The position numbers were made by a program, and so were the translations under genes. Below are positions 37,923 through 50,988 of a stretch of DNA of 64,000 bases, piece by piece (within the stretch, counting starts at the first letter, position 1; every line of letters starts with the position of its first letter). The stretch lies in contig NC_135502.1 of assembly GCF_052857255.1 (NCBI RefSeq), positions 186,121,806 through 186,185,805 of the forward strand. Reading direction: 5' to 3'. The notes under the pieces were generated by a model that saw only the letters and a program-made list of their open reading frames with translations, did no database searches and was not told where the DNA came from. Origin of the DNA: Amblyomma americanum (Eukaryota > Arthropoda > Arachnida > Ixodida > Ixodidae).

Positions 37923-40900
37923 CCAAAAACAAGTGCGCCGGCTTGATCATCTCCAGAGATTCTGCGCATAGAGTGGTCTGCGCCGGCCAGGCCCCCAGGT
38001 GCAGCATTTAAAAGCACCATTTCAGCAATCCGCCGGCACACGCACGCAGCAGCAGTAGACGACACAGGAGAACACCCTTAAACTGCGTCTTCTATCCTTC
38101 GCAGGCTGCACTTAGAAGTTCCGAAGTATTTCCAAGCCATAAACAAGTGCGCCGGCCTGATCATCTCCAGGGATTCTGCGCATAGAGTGGTCTGCGCAGG
38201 CCAGGCCCCAGGCGCAGCATTTAAAAGCACCACTTCAGCGATCCGCCCGCACTCGCACGCAGCAGCACTGGACGACACTGGAGAACACGCTTAAACCGCG
38301 TCTACTATCCTTCGCAGGCTGCACCTAGAAGTTCAGAACTATTTCCAAGCCAAAAATATGTGCGCCGGCATGATCATCTCCAGAGATTCTGCGCATAGAG
38401 TGGTATGCGCAGGCCAGGCCCCCAGGCGCAGCATTTAAAGGCAGCACGTCAGCTATCCGCCGGGACTCGCAGGCAGCAGCAGTGGCCGACTCTGGTGAAC
38501 ACGCTTAAACTGCGTCTACTATCCTTCGCAGGCTGCACCTAGAAGTTACGAAGTATTTCCAAGCCAAAAACAAGTGCGGCGGCTTGATCATCTCCAGAGA
38601 TTCTGCGCATAGAGTGGTATGCGCAGGCAGGCCCCCAGGTGCAGCATTTAAGAGTACCACTTCAGCGATCCGCCGGCACTCGCACGCAGCAGCAGTGGAC
38701 TATACTGGAGAACACCCTTAAACTGCGTCTACTATCCTTCGCAGGCTGCACCTAGAAGTTCCGAAGTGTTTCCGAGCCGAAAAACATGTGCGCCGGCCTG
38801 ATCATCTCCTAAGGATTCTGCGCATGGAGTGGTCTGCGCAGGCCAGGCCCCCAGGCGCAGCATTTAAGAGCAGCACGTCAGCGATCCGCCGGCACTCGCA
38901 TGCAGCAGCAGTGGACGACACTAGAGAACACGGTTAAACGGCGTCTACTACATCCTTCGCAGGCTGCACCTAGAAGTTGCGAAGTATTTCCAAGCCGAAA
39001 AACAAGTGCGCTGGCCTGATCATCTAACAAGGATTCTGTGCATCGAGAGGTCGCGGCAGGCCAGGCCCCCAGGCGCACCATTTAAAATCAGCACGTTAGC
39101 GTTCCGCCGGCTCTCGCACGCAGCAGCAGTGGACGACACTGGAGAACACGCTTAAACTGCGCCTACTATCCTTCGCAGGCTGCACCTAGAAGTTCTGAAG
39201 TATTTCCAAGCCAAAAACAAGTGCGCCGGCCTGATCATCTCCAGGGATTCTGCGCATAGAGTGGTCAGCGCAGGAAAGGCCCCCAGGCGCAGCATTTAAA
39301 AGCAGCACGTCAGCGATACGCCGGCACTCGCACGCAGCAGCAGTGGACGACACTAGAGAACACGGTTAAACTGCGTCTACTATCCTTCGCAGGCTGCACC
39401 TAGAAGTTCCGAAGTATTTCCAAGCCAAAAACAAGTGCTCGCCCTGATCATCTCCCAGGGATTCTCCTCATCGAGTGGTCTGCGCAGGCCACGCTTTCAG
39501 GCGCAGCATTTAAAAGAAGCACGTCAGCAATGCGCCGGAACAAGCACGCAGCAGCAGTATACGACACAGGAGAACACCCTTAAACTGCGTCTACTATCCT
39601 TCGAAGGCTGCACTTAGAAGTTCCGAAGTATTTCCAAGCCAAAAACAAGTGCGCCGGCCTGATCATCTCCAGGGATTCTGCGCATAGAGTGGTCTGCGCA
39701 GGCCAGGCCCCCAGGCGCAGCATTTTAAGGCAGCACGTCAGCTATCCGCCGGGACTCGCAGGCAGCAGCAGTGGCCGACTCTGGTGAACACGCTTAAACT
39801 GCGTCTACTATCCTTCGCAGGCTGCACCTAAAAGTTACGAAGTATTTCCAAGCCAAAAACAAGTGCGCTGGCCTGATCATCTTCAGAGATTCTGCGCATA
39901 GAGTGGTATGCGCAGGCCAGGCCCCCAGGCGCAGCATTTTAAGGCAGCACGTCAGCTATCCGCCGGGACTCGCAGGCAGCAGCAGTGGCCGACTCTGGTG
40001 AACACGCTTAAACTGCGTCTACTATCCTTCGCAGGCTGCACCTAGAAGTTCCGAAGTATTTCCAAGCCAAAAACAAGTGCGCCGGCTTGATCATCTCCAG
40101 AGATTCTGCGCATAGAGTGGTCTGCGCAGGCCAGGCCCCCAGGCGCAGCATTTTAAGGCAGCACGTCAGCTATCCGCCGGGACTCGCAGGCAGCAGCAGT
40201 GGCCGACTCTGGTGAACGCGCTTAAACTGCGTCTACTATCCTTCGCAGGCTGCACCTAGAAGTTCCGAAGTATTTCCAAGCCAAAAACAAGTGCGCCGGC
40301 TTGATCATCTCCAGAGATTCTGCGCATAGAGTGGTCTGCGCAGGCCAGGCCCCCAGGTGCAGCATTTAAGAGTACCACTTCAGCAATCCGCCGGCACTCG
40401 CACGCAGCAGCAGTGGACGATACTGGAGAACACCCTTAATCTGCGTCTACTATCCTTCGCAGGCTGCACCTAAAAGTTACGAAGTATTTCCAAGCCAAAA
40501 ACAAGTGCGCCGGCCTGATCATCTCCAGGGATTCTGCGCATACAGTGGTCAGCGCAGGACAGGCCCCCAGGCGCAGCATTTAAAAGCAGCACGTCAGCGA
40601 TACGCCAGCACTCGCACGCAGCAGCAGTGGACGACACTAGAGAACACGGTTAAACTGCGTCTACTATCCTTCGCAGGCTGCACCTAGAAGTTCCGAAGTA
40701 TTTCCAAGCCAAAAACAAGTGCTCGCCCTGATCATCTCCCAGGGATTCTCCTCATCGAGTGGTCTGCGCAGGCCACGCTTTCAGGCGCAGCATTTAAAAG
40801 AAGCACGTCAGCAATGCGCCGGAACACGCACGCAGCAGCAGTATACGACACAGGAGAACACCCTTAAACTGCGTCTACTATCCTTCGAAGGCTGCACTTA

Positions 40901-42606
40901 GAAGTTCCGAAGTATTTCCAAGCCAAAAACAAGTGCGCCGGCCTGATCATCTCCAGGGATTCTGCGCATAGAGTGGTCTGCGCCAGCCAGGCCCCCAGGT
41001 GCAGCATTTAAAAGCACCACTTCAGCAATCCGCCGGCACACGCACGCAGCAGCAGTAGACGACACAGGAGAACACCCTTAAACTGTGTCTTCTATCCTTC
41101 GCAGGCTGCACTTAGAAGTTCCGAAGTATTTCCAAGCCATAAACAAGTGCGCCGGCCTGATCATCTTCAGGGATTCTGCGCATAGAGTGGTCTGCGCAGT
41201 CCAGGCCCCAGGCGCAGCATTTAAAAGCAGCACTTCAGCGATCCGCCGGCACTCGCACGCAGCACCAGTGGACGACACTGGAGAACACGCTTAAACCGCG
41301 TCTACTATCCTTCGCAGGCTGCACCTAGAAGTTCCGAAGTGTTTCCGAGCCGAAAAACATGTGCGCCGGCCTGATCATCTCCTAAGGATTCTGCGCATGG
41401 AGTGGTCTGCGCAGGCCAGGCCCCCAGGCGCAGCATTTTAAAGCAGCACGTCAGCGAACCGCCGGCACTCGCACGCAGCAGCAGTGGACGACACTAGAGA
41501 ACACGGTTAAACTGCGTCTACTATCCTTCGCAGGTTGCACCTAGAAGTTCCGAAGTATTTCCAAAGCGAAAAACAAGTGCGCCGGCCTGATCATCTCCAA
41601 GGAATTCTGCGCATCGAGTGGTCTGCGCAGGCCAGGCCCCCAGGCGCAGCATTTAAGAGCAGCACGTCAGCGATCCGCCGGCACTCGCATGCAGCAGCAG
41701 TGGACGACACTAGAGAACACGGTTAAACGGCGTCTACTACATCCTTCGCAGGCTGCACCTAGAAGTTCCGAAGTATTTCCAAGCCGAAAAACAAGTGCGC
41801 TGGCCTGATCATCTAACAAGGATTCTGTGCATCGAGAGGTCGCGGCAGGCCAGGCCCCCAGGCGCACCATTTAAAATCAGCACGTTAGCGTTCCGCCGGC
41901 TCTCGCACGCAGCAGCAGTGGACGACATTGGAGAACACGCTTAAACTGCGCCTACTATCCTTCGCAGGCTGCACCTAGAAGTTCTGAAGTATTTCCAAGC
42001 CAAAAACAAGTGCGCCGGCCTGATCATCTCCAGGGATTCTGCGCATAGAGTGGTCAGCGCAGGACAGGCCCCCAGGCGCAGCATTTAAAAGCAGCACGTC
42101 AGCGATACGCCGGCACTCGCACGCAGCAGCAGTGGACGACACTAGAGAACACGGTTAAACTGCGTCTACTCTCCTTCGCAGGCTGCACCTAGAAGTTCCG
42201 AAGTATTTCCAAGCCAAAAATAAGTGCTCGCCCTGATCATCTCCCAGGGATTCTCCTCATCGAGTGGTCCGCGCAGGCCACGCTTTCAGGCGCAGCATTT
42301 AAAAGAAGCACGTCAGCAATGCGCCGGAACAAGCACGCAGCAGCAGTAGACGACACAGGAGAACACCCTTAAACTGTGTCTTCTATCCTTCGCAGGCTGC
42401 ACTTAGAAGTTCCGAAGTATTTCCAAGCCATAAACAAGTGCGCCGGCCTGATCACCTCCAGGAATTCTGCGCATAGAGTGGTCTGCGCCGGCCAGGCCCC
42501 CAGGTGCAGCATTTAAAAGCACCACTTCAGCGATCCGTCGGCACTCGCACGCAGCAGCAGTGGACGACACTGGAGAACGCGCTTAAACTGCGTCTACTAT
42601 CCTTCG
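37923..42606. repeat. 7079-bp (33-mer) HOR, copy 2 of shared part
   Basis: Second copy of 30844-35527. All shared landmarks lie 7079 bp to the right. Small differences include CAGGAAAGGCC at 39272 for CAGGACAGGCC, GATACGCCAGC at 40609 for GATACGCCGGC and CAGGTTGCACC at 41531 for CAGGCTGCACC. Confidence 0.82.
40655..42159. repeat. Core seven-monomer HOR (1505 bp)
   Basis: Core order m1-m7 again, the counterpart of 33576-35080 in the second 7079-bp copy. It contains a CAGGTTGCACC change at 41531 not seen in its counterpart. Confidence 0.75.
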
Positions 42607-43397
42607 CAGGCAGCACCTAGAAGTTCCGAAGTATTTCCAAGCCAAAAACAAGTGCTCGCCCTGATCATCTCCCAGGGATTCTCCTCATCGAGTGGTCTAC
42701 GCAGGCCACGCTTTCAGGCGCAGCATTTAAAAGAAGCACGTCAGCAATGCGCCGGAACACGCACGCAGCAACAGTATACGACACAGGAGAACACCATTAA
42801 ACTGCGTCTACTATCCTTCGAAGGCTGCACTTAGAAGTTCCGAAGTATTTCCAAGCCAAAAACAAGTGCGCCGGCCTGATCATCTCCAGGGATTCTGCGC
42901 ATAGAGTGGTCTGCGCCAGCCAGGCCCCCAGGTGCAGCATTTAAAAGCACCACTTCAGCAATCCGCCGGCACACGCACGCAGCAGCAGTAGACGACACAG
43001 GAGAACACCCTTAAACTGTGTCTTCTATCCTTCGCAGGCTGCACTTAGAAGTTCCGAAGTATTTCCAAGCCATAAACAAGTGCGCCGGCCTGATCATCTC
43101 CAGGGATTCTGCGCATAGAGTGGTCTGCGCAGGCCAGGCCCCAGGCGCAGCATTTAAAAGCAGCACGTCAGCGATCCGCCTGCACTCGCACGCAGCAGCA
43201 GTGGACGACACTGGAGAACACGCTTAAACCGCGTCTACTATCCTTCGCAGGCTGCACCTAGAAGTTCCGAAGTGTTTCCAAGCCGAAAAACATGTGCGCC
43301 GGCCTGATCATCTCCTAAGGATTCTGCGCATGGAGTGGTCTGCGCAGGCCAGGCCCCCAGGCGCAGCATTTAAAAGCAGCACGTCAGCGATCCGCCT
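42541..43397. repeat. 857-bp four-monomer tandem unit, copy 1
   Basis: Four monomers repeated directly at 43398-44226 at an offset of 857 bp. Shared features are GAACGCGCTTAAACTG, CAGGCAGCACC, GGTCTACGCAGG and AGAACACCATTAAAC. In copy 1 the TGCTCGCCC monomer has AGCAACAGTATACG, copy 2 has AGCAGCAGTATACG. Confidence 0.78.
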
Positions 43398-44226
43398 GCA
43401 CTCGCACGCAGCAGCAGTGGACGACACTGGAGAACGCGCTTAAACTGCGTCTACTATCCTTCGCAGGCAGCACCTAGAAGTTCCGAAGTATTTCCAAGCC
43501 AAAAACAAGTGCTCGCCCTGATCATCTCCCAGGGATTCTCCTCATCGAGTGGTCTACGCAGGCCACGCTTTCAGGCGCAGCATTTAAAAGAAGCACGTCA
43601 GCAATGCGCCGGAACACGCACGCAGCAGCAGTATACGACACAGGAGAACACCATTAAACTGCGTCTACTATCCTTCGAAGGCTGCACTTAGAAGTTCCGA
43701 AGTATTTCCAAGCCAAAAACAAGTGCGCCGGCCTGATCATCTCCAGGGATTCTGCGCATAGAGTGGTCTGCGCCAGCCAGGCCCCCAGGTGCAGCATTTA
43801 ATAGCACCACTTCAGCAATCCGCCGGCACACGCACGCAGCAGCAGTAGACGACACAGGAGAACACCCTTAAACTGTGTCTTCTATCCTTCGCAGGCTGCA
43901 CTTAGAAGTTCCGTAGTATTTCCAAGCCATAAACAAGTGCGCCGGCCTGATCATCTCCAGGGATTCTGCGCATAGAGTGGTCCGCGCAGGCCAGGCCCCA
44001 GGCGCAGCATTTAAAAGCACCACTTCAGCGATCCGCCTGCACTCGCACGCAGCAGCAGTGGACGACACTGGAGAACACGCTTAAACCGCGTCTACTATCC
44101 TTCGCAGGCTGCACCTAGAAGTTCCGAAGTGTTTCCAAGCTGAAAAACATGTGCGCCGGCCTGATCATCTCCTAAGGATTCTGCGCATGGAGTGGTCTGC
44201 GCAGGCCAGGCCCCCAGGCGCAGCAT
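43398..44226. repeat. 857-bp four-monomer unit, copy 2
   Basis: Second copy, ending near 44226 where GCATTTTAAAGCAGC and GCGAACCGCC replace GCATTTAAAAGCAGC and GATCCGCCTGC. Own changes are CATTTAATAGCACC (43796), TTCCGTAGTATTTCC (43911) and AAGCTGAAAAAC (44138). The run 43460-44670 also resembles 22216-23426 at an offset of 21244 bp (99 monomers). Confidence 0.75.
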
Positions 44227-46254
44227 TTTAAAGCAGCACGTCAGCGAACCGCCGGCACTCGCACGCAGCAGCAGTGGACGACACTAGAGAACACGGTTAA
44301 ACTGCGTCTACTATCCTTCGCAGGCTGCACCTAGAAGTTCCGAAGTATTTCCAAAGCGAAAAACAAGTGCGCCGGCCTGATCATCTCCAAGGAATTCTGC
44401 GCATCGAGTGGTCTGCGCAGGCCAGGCCCCCAGGCGCAGCATTTAAAAGCAGCACGTCAGCGATCCGCCGGCACTCGCATGCAGCAGCAGTGGACGACAC
44501 TAGAGAACACGGTTAAACGGCGTCTACTACATCCTACGCAGGCTGCACCTAGAAGTTCCGAAGTATTTCCAACCCGAAAAACAAGTGCGCTGGCCTGATC
44601 ATCTAACAAGGATTCTGTGCATCGAGAGGTCGCGGCAGGCCAGGCCCCCAGGCGCACCATTTAAAATCAGCACGTCAGCGATACGCCGGCACTCGCACGC
44701 AGCAGCAATGGACGACACTAGAGAACACGGTTAAACTGCGTCTACTATCCTTCGCAGGCTGCACCTAGAAGTTCCGAAGTATTTCCAAGCCAAAAACAAG
44801 TGCTCGCCCTGATCATCTCCCAGGGATTCTCCTCATCGAGTGGTCTGCGCAGGCCACGCTTTCAGGCGCAGCATTTAAAAGAAGCACGTCAGCGAACCGC
44901 CGGCACTCGCACGCAGCAGCAGTGGACGACACTAGAGAACACGGTTAAACTGCGTCTACTATCCTTCGCAGGCTGCACCTAGAAGTTCCGAAGTATTTCC
45001 AAGCCGAAAAACAAGTGCGCTGGCCTGATCATCTAACAATGATTCTGTGCATCGAGAGGTCGCGGCAGGCCAGGCCCACAGGCGCACCATTTAAAATCAG
45101 CACGTTAGCGTTCCGCCGGCTCTCGCACGCAGCAGCAGTGGACGACATTGGAGAACACGCTTAAACTGCGCCTACTATCCTTCGCAGGCTGCACCTAGAA
45201 GTTCTGAAGTATTTCCAAGCCAAAAACAAGTGCGCCGGCCTGATCATATCCAGGGATTCTGCGCATAGAGTGGTCAGCGCAGGACAGGCCCCCAGGCGCA
45301 GCATTTAAAAGCAGCACGTCAGCGATATGCCGGCACTCGCACGCAGCAGCAGTGGACGACACTAGAGAACACGGTTAAACTGCGTCTACTATCCTTCGCA
45401 GGCTGCACCTAGAAGTTCCGAAGTATTTCCAAGCCAAAAACAAGTGCTCGCCCTGATCATCTCCCAGGGATTCTCCTCATCGAGTGGTCTGCGCAGGCCA
45501 CGCTTTCAGGCGCAGCATTTAAAAGAAGCACGTCAGCAATGCGCCGGAACAAGCACGCAGCAGCAGTATACGACACAGGAGAACACCCTTAAACTGCGTC
45601 TACTATCCTTCGAAGGCTGCACTTAGAAGTTCCGAAGTATTTCCAAGCCAAAAACAAGTGCGCCGGCCTGATCATCTCCAGGGATTCTGCGCATAGAGTG
45701 GTCTGCGCCAGCCAGGCCCCCAGGTGCAGCATTTAAAAGCACCACTTCAGCAATCCGCCGGCACACGCACGCAGCAGCAGTAGACGACACAGGAGAACAT
45801 CCCTTAAACTGTGTCTTCTATCCTTCGCAGGCTGCACTTAGAAGTTCCGAAGTATTTCCAAGCCATAAACAAGTGCGCCGGCCTGATCACCAGCAGGGAT
45901 TCTGCGCATAGAGTGGTCTGCGCCGGCCAGGCCCCCAGGTGCAGCATTTAAAAGCACCACTTCAGCGATCCGTCGGCACTCGCACGCAGCAGCAGTGGAC
46001 GACACTAGAGAACACGGTTAAACTGCGTCTACTATCCTTCGCAGGCTGCACCTAGAAGTTCCGAAGTATTTCCAAAGCGAAAAACAAGTGCGCCAGCCTG
46101 ATCATCTCCAAGGAATTCTGCGCATCGAGTGGTCTGCGCAGGCCAGGCCCCCAGGCGCAGCATTTAAAAGCAGCACGTCAGCGATACGCCGGCACTCGCA
46201 CGCAGCAGCAGTGGACGACACTAGAGAACACCCTTAAACTGCGTCTACTATCCT
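44227..46254. repeat. Mosaic right-family stretch with hybrid monomers
   Basis: The core order is broken several times. At 44880 a TGCTCGCCC-class monomer switches into the GCGAACCGCC class (GAAGCACGTCAGCGAACC). Near 44945-45010 a monomer has the beginning of core m5 and the end of core m6 (CCAAGCCGAAAAACAAG then GCGCTGGCC and CTAACAATG). Near 45990 GATCCGTCGGC joins ACTAGAGAACACGG. A one-base insertion gives GAACATCCCTTAAACTG at 45793. The right end (CAGGCAGTACC, 46259) already has a left-family variant. Confidence 0.72.
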
Positions 46255-49186
46255 TCGCAGGCAGTACCTAGAAGTAACAAAGTATATCCAAGCCAAAAAC
46301 AAGTGCCCGGCCTGATCATCTCCCAGGGATTCTGCTCATCAAGTGGTCTGCACAGGCAAGGCCCCAGGCGCAGAATTTAAAAGCAGTACGTCAGCAATCC
46401 GCCGGCACACGCACGCAGCAGCAGTAGACGACACAGGAGAACATCCTTAAACTGCGTCTACTATCCTTCGCAGGCTGCACCTAGAAGTGCACAAGTGTTT
46501 CCAAACCAAATACAAGTGCGCCGGCCTGATAATCTCCAGGGATTCCGCGCATAGAGTGGTCTGCGCAGGCCAGGCTCCCAGGCGCAGCATTTAAAAGCAC
46601 CACTTCAGCGATCCACCGGCACTCGCACGTAGCAGCAGTAGACGACACTGGAGAAAACGCTTAAACTGTGTCTGCTATTCTTCTCAGGCTGCACCTAGAA
46701 GTTCCCAAGTATTTCCAAGCCAAAAACAAGTGCGCCTGCTTGATCATCTCGAGGGATTCTGCGCATAGAGTGGTCTGCGCAGGCCAGGCCCCCAGGCGCA
46801 GCATTTAAAAGCACCACTTGAGCGATCCGCCGGCACTCGCACGTAGCAGCAGTGGACGACACTGGAGAACACCCTTGAACTGCGTCTACTATCCTTCGCT
46901 GGCTGCACCTAGAAGTTCCGAAGTATTTCCAAGCCAAAAACAAGTGCGCCGGCCTCATCATCTCCAGGGATTCTGCGCAGAGAGTGGTCTGCGCAGGCCA
47001 GGCCCCCAGGTGCAGCATTTAAGAGTACCACTTCAGCGATCCGCCGGCACTCGCACGCAGCAGCAGTGGACGATACTGAAGAACACCCTTAAACTGCGTC
47101 TACTATCCTTCGCAGGCTGCACCTAGAAGTTACGAAGTATTTCCAAGCCAAAAACAAGTGCGCCGGCCTGATCATCTAACAAGGATTCTGTGCATCGAGT
47201 GGTCGCGGCAGGCCAGGCCCCTAGGCGCACCATTGAAAATCAGCACGTTAGCGTTCCGCCGGCTCTCGCACGCAGCAGCAGTGGACGACATTGGAGAACA
47301 CGCTTAAACTGCGCCTACTATCCTTCGCAGGCTGCACCTAGAAGTTCTGAAGTATTTCCAAGCCAAAAACAAGTGCGCCGGCCTGACTATCTCACAAGAA
47401 TACTGCTCATCGAGTGGTCTGCGCAGGCCACGCTTCCAGGCGCAGCATTTAAAACAAGCACGTCAGCGATGCGCCGGCACACGCACGCAGCAGCAGAAGA
47501 CGACACAGGAGAACACCCTAAACGCCGTCTACTATCCTTCGCAGGCTGCACCTAGAAGTTGCGAAGTATTTTTAAGCCAAAAACTAGTGCGCCGGCCTGA
47601 TCACCTCCAGCGATTCTGCGCATAGAGTGGTCTGCGCCGGCCAGGCCCCCAGGTGCAGCATTTAAAAGCACCACTTCAGCGATCCGTCGGCACCCGCACG
47701 CAGCAGCAGTGGACGACACTGGAGAACGCGCTTAAACTGCGTCTACTATCCTTCGCAGGGTGCACCTAGAAGTTCCCGAAGGGTTTCCAAGCCGGAAAAC
47801 ATGTGCGCCGGCTTGATCATCTCCAAATGATTCTGCGCATCGAGTGGTCTGCGCAGGCCAGGCCCCCAGGCAAACCATTTAAAATCAGCACGTCAACTAT
47901 CCGCCGGCTCTCGCACGCAGCAGCAGTGGACGAGATTGCAGAACACGCCTAAACTGCGCCTACTATCCTTCGCAGGCTGCACCTAGAAGATCAGAAGTAT
48001 TTCCTAGCCAAAAACAAGTGCCCGGCCTGATCATCTCCCAGGGATTCTGCTCATCAAGTGGTCTGCACAGGCAAGGCCCCAGGCGCAGCATTTAAAAGCA
48101 GTACGTCAGCAATCCGCAGGCACACGCACGCAGCAGCAGTAGACGACACAGGAGAACACCCTTAAACTGCGTCTACTATCCTTCGCAGGCTGCACCTAGA
48201 AGTTCCGAAGTATTTCCAAGCCAAAAACAAGTGCGCCGGCCTGATCATCTCCAAGGATTCTGCCCATAGAGTGGTCTGCGCCGGCCAGGCCCCCAGGTGC
48301 AGCATTTAAAAGCACCTCTTCAGCAATCCGCCGGCACACGCACGCAGCAGCAGTAGACGACACAGGAGAACATCCTTAAACTGCGTCTTCTATCCTTCGC
48401 AGGCTGCACCTAGAAGTTCCGAAGTATTTCCAAGCCAAAAACAAGTGCGCCGGCCCGATCATCTCCAGGGATTCTGCGCATAGAGTGGTCTGCGCAGGCC
48501 AGGCCCCAGGCGCAGCTTTTAAAAGCACCACTTCAGCGATCCGCCGGCACTCGCACGCAGCAGCAGTGGACGACACTGGAGAACACGCTTAAACTGCGTC
48601 TACTATCCTTCGCAGGCTGCACCTAGAAGTTCCGAAGTGTTTCCAAGCCGGAAAACATGTGCGCCGGCCTGGTCATCTCCTAAGGATTCTGCGCATAGAG
48701 TGGTCAGCGCAGGCCAGGCACCCAGGCGCAGCATTTAAAGAAGCACGTCAGCGATCCGCCGGCACTCGCACGCATCAGCAGTGGACGTCACTGGACAACA
48801 CGCTTAAACTGCGACGACTATCATTCGCAGGCTGCACCTAGAAGTTCTGAAGTATATCCAAGCCAAAAATAAGTGCTCGCCCTGATCATCTCCCTTGGAT
48901 TTTGCTCATCGAGTGGTATGCGCAGGCCACGCTTCCAGGCGCAACATTTAAAAGAAGCACGTCAGCAATGCGCCGGCACACGCACGCAGCAGCCGTAGAC
49001 GACACAGGACAACACCCTTAAACTGCGTCTACTATCCTTCGCAGGCCGCACCTAGAAGTTCCGAAGTATTTCCAAGCCAAAAACAAGTGCGCCGGCCTGA
49101 TCATCCCCAAGGATTCTGCTCATAGAGTGGTCTGCGCCGGCCAGGCCCCCAGGTGCAGCATTTAAAAGCACCACTTCAGCAATCCG
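46255..49186. repeat. Island of left-family HOR inside the right family
   Basis: About 14 monomers whose diagnostic variants belong to segment X, unit U and 12187-13388: GTAACAAAGTATATCC (46274), GTGTTTCCAAACC (46494), CTCGAGGGATTC (46748), AAAACTAGTGCG (47580), GTTCCCGAAGGGTTTCC (47772), CTCCCTTGGATTTTGC (48889) and CATCCCCAAGG (49103). Order follows the left family but with monomers missing. The right junction lies inside one monomer near 49170-49187, where CAGCAATCC joins GCCCGCACTCG. One-base losses occur at 47517 (AACACCCTAAACGCC) and 48737 (CATTTAAAGAAGC). Confidence 0.78.
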
Positions 49187-50988
49187 CCCGCACTCGCACG
49201 CAGCAGCACTGGACGACACTGGAGAACACGCTTAAACCGCGTCTACTATCCTTCGCAGGCTGCACCTAGAAGTTCAGAAGTATTTCCAAGCCAAAAATAT
49301 GTGCGCCGGCATGATCATCTCCAGAGATTCTGCGCATAGAGTGGTATGCGCAGGCCAGGCCCCCAGGCGCAGCATTTAAAGGCAGCACGTCAGCTATCCG
49401 CCGGGACTCGCAGGCAGCAGCAGTGGCCGACTCTGGTGAACACGCTTAAACTGCGTCTACTATCCTTCGCAGGCTGCACCTAGAAGTTACGAAGTATTTC
49501 CAAGCCAAAAACAAGTGCGGCGGCTTGATCATCTCCAGAGATTCTGCGCATAGAGTGGTATGCGCAGGCCAGGCCCCCAGGTGCAGCATTTAAGAGTACC
49601 ACTTCAGCGATCCGCCGGCACTCGCACGCAGCAGCAGTGGACGATACTGGAGAACACCCTTAAACTGCGTCTACTATCCTTCGCAGGCTGCACCTAAAAG
49701 TTACGAAGTATTTCCAAGCCAAAAACAAGTGCGCCGGCCTGATCATCTCCAGGGATTCTGCGCATAGAGTGGTCAGCGCAGGACAGGCCCCCAGGCGCAG
49801 CATTTAAAAGCAGCACGTCAGCGATACGCCGGCACTCGCACGCAGCAGCAGTGGACGACACTAGAGAACACGGTTAAACTGCGTCTACTATCCTTCGCAG
49901 GCTGCACCTTGAAATTCCGAAGTATTTCCAAGCCAAAAACAAGTGCTCGCCCTGATCATCTCCCAGGGATTCTCCTCATCGAGTGGTCTGCGCAGGCCAC
50001 GCTTTCAGGCGCAGCATTTAAAAGAAGCACGTCAGCAATGCGCCGGAACACGCACGCAGCAGCAGTATACGACACAGGAGAACACCCTTAAACTGCGTCT
50101 ACTATCCTTCGAAGGCTGCACTTAGAAGTTCCGAAGTATTTCCAAGCCAAAAACAAGTGCGCCGGCCTGATCATCTCCAGGGATTCTGCGCATAGAGTGG
50201 TCTGCGCCAGCCAGGCCCCCAGGTGCAGCATTTAAAAGCACCACTTCAACAATCCGCCGGCACACGCACGCAGCAGCAGTAGACGACACAGGAGAACACC
50301 CTTAAACTGTGTCTTCTGTCCTTCGCAGGCTGCACTTAGAAGTTCCGAAGTATTTCCAAGCCATAAACAAGTGCGCCGGCCTGATCATCTCCAGGGATTC
50401 TGCGCATAGAGTGGTCTGCGCAGGCCAGGCCCCAGGCGCAGCATTTAAAAGCACCACTTCAGCGATCCGCCGGCACTCGCACGCAGCAGCAGTGGACGAC
50501 ACTGGAGAACACGCTTAAACCGCGTCTACTATCCTTCGCAGGCTGCACCTAGAAGTTCCGAAGTGTTTCCAAGCCGAAAAACATGTGTGCCGGCCTGATC
50601 ATCTCCTAAGGATTCTGCGCATGGAGTGGTCTGCGCAGGCCAGGCCCCCAGGCGCAGCATTTTAAAGCAGCACGTCAGCGAACCGCCGGCACTCGCACGC
50701 AGCAGCAGTGGACGACACTAGAGAACACGGTTAAACTGCGTCTACTATCCTTCGCAGGCTGCGCCTAGAAGTTCCGAAGTATTTCCAAGCCGAAAACAAG
50801 TGCGCCGGCTTGATCATCTCCAGAGATTCTGCGCATAGAGTGGTCTGCGCAGGCCAGGCCCCCAGGTGCAGCATTTAAGAGTACCACTTCAGCGATCCGC
50901 CGGCACTCGCACGCAGCAGCAGTGGACGATACTGGAGAACACCCTTAAACTGCGTCTACTATCCTTCACAGGCTGCACCTAAAAGTTA
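49187..50988. repeat. Right-family monomers, copy of 23869-25440 region
   Basis: Return to the right family. 49187 to about 50760 matches 23869 to about 25440 at an offset of 25318 bp (118 monomers), and the stretch ending in CACCTTGAAATTCC (49906) also recurs at the right edge of the window at an offset of 13948 bp (65 monomers). The remaining monomers to 50988 are of the TTAAGAGTACC and AAAAGTTACG classes. GGCTGCGCC at 50758 is private. Confidence 0.75.
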
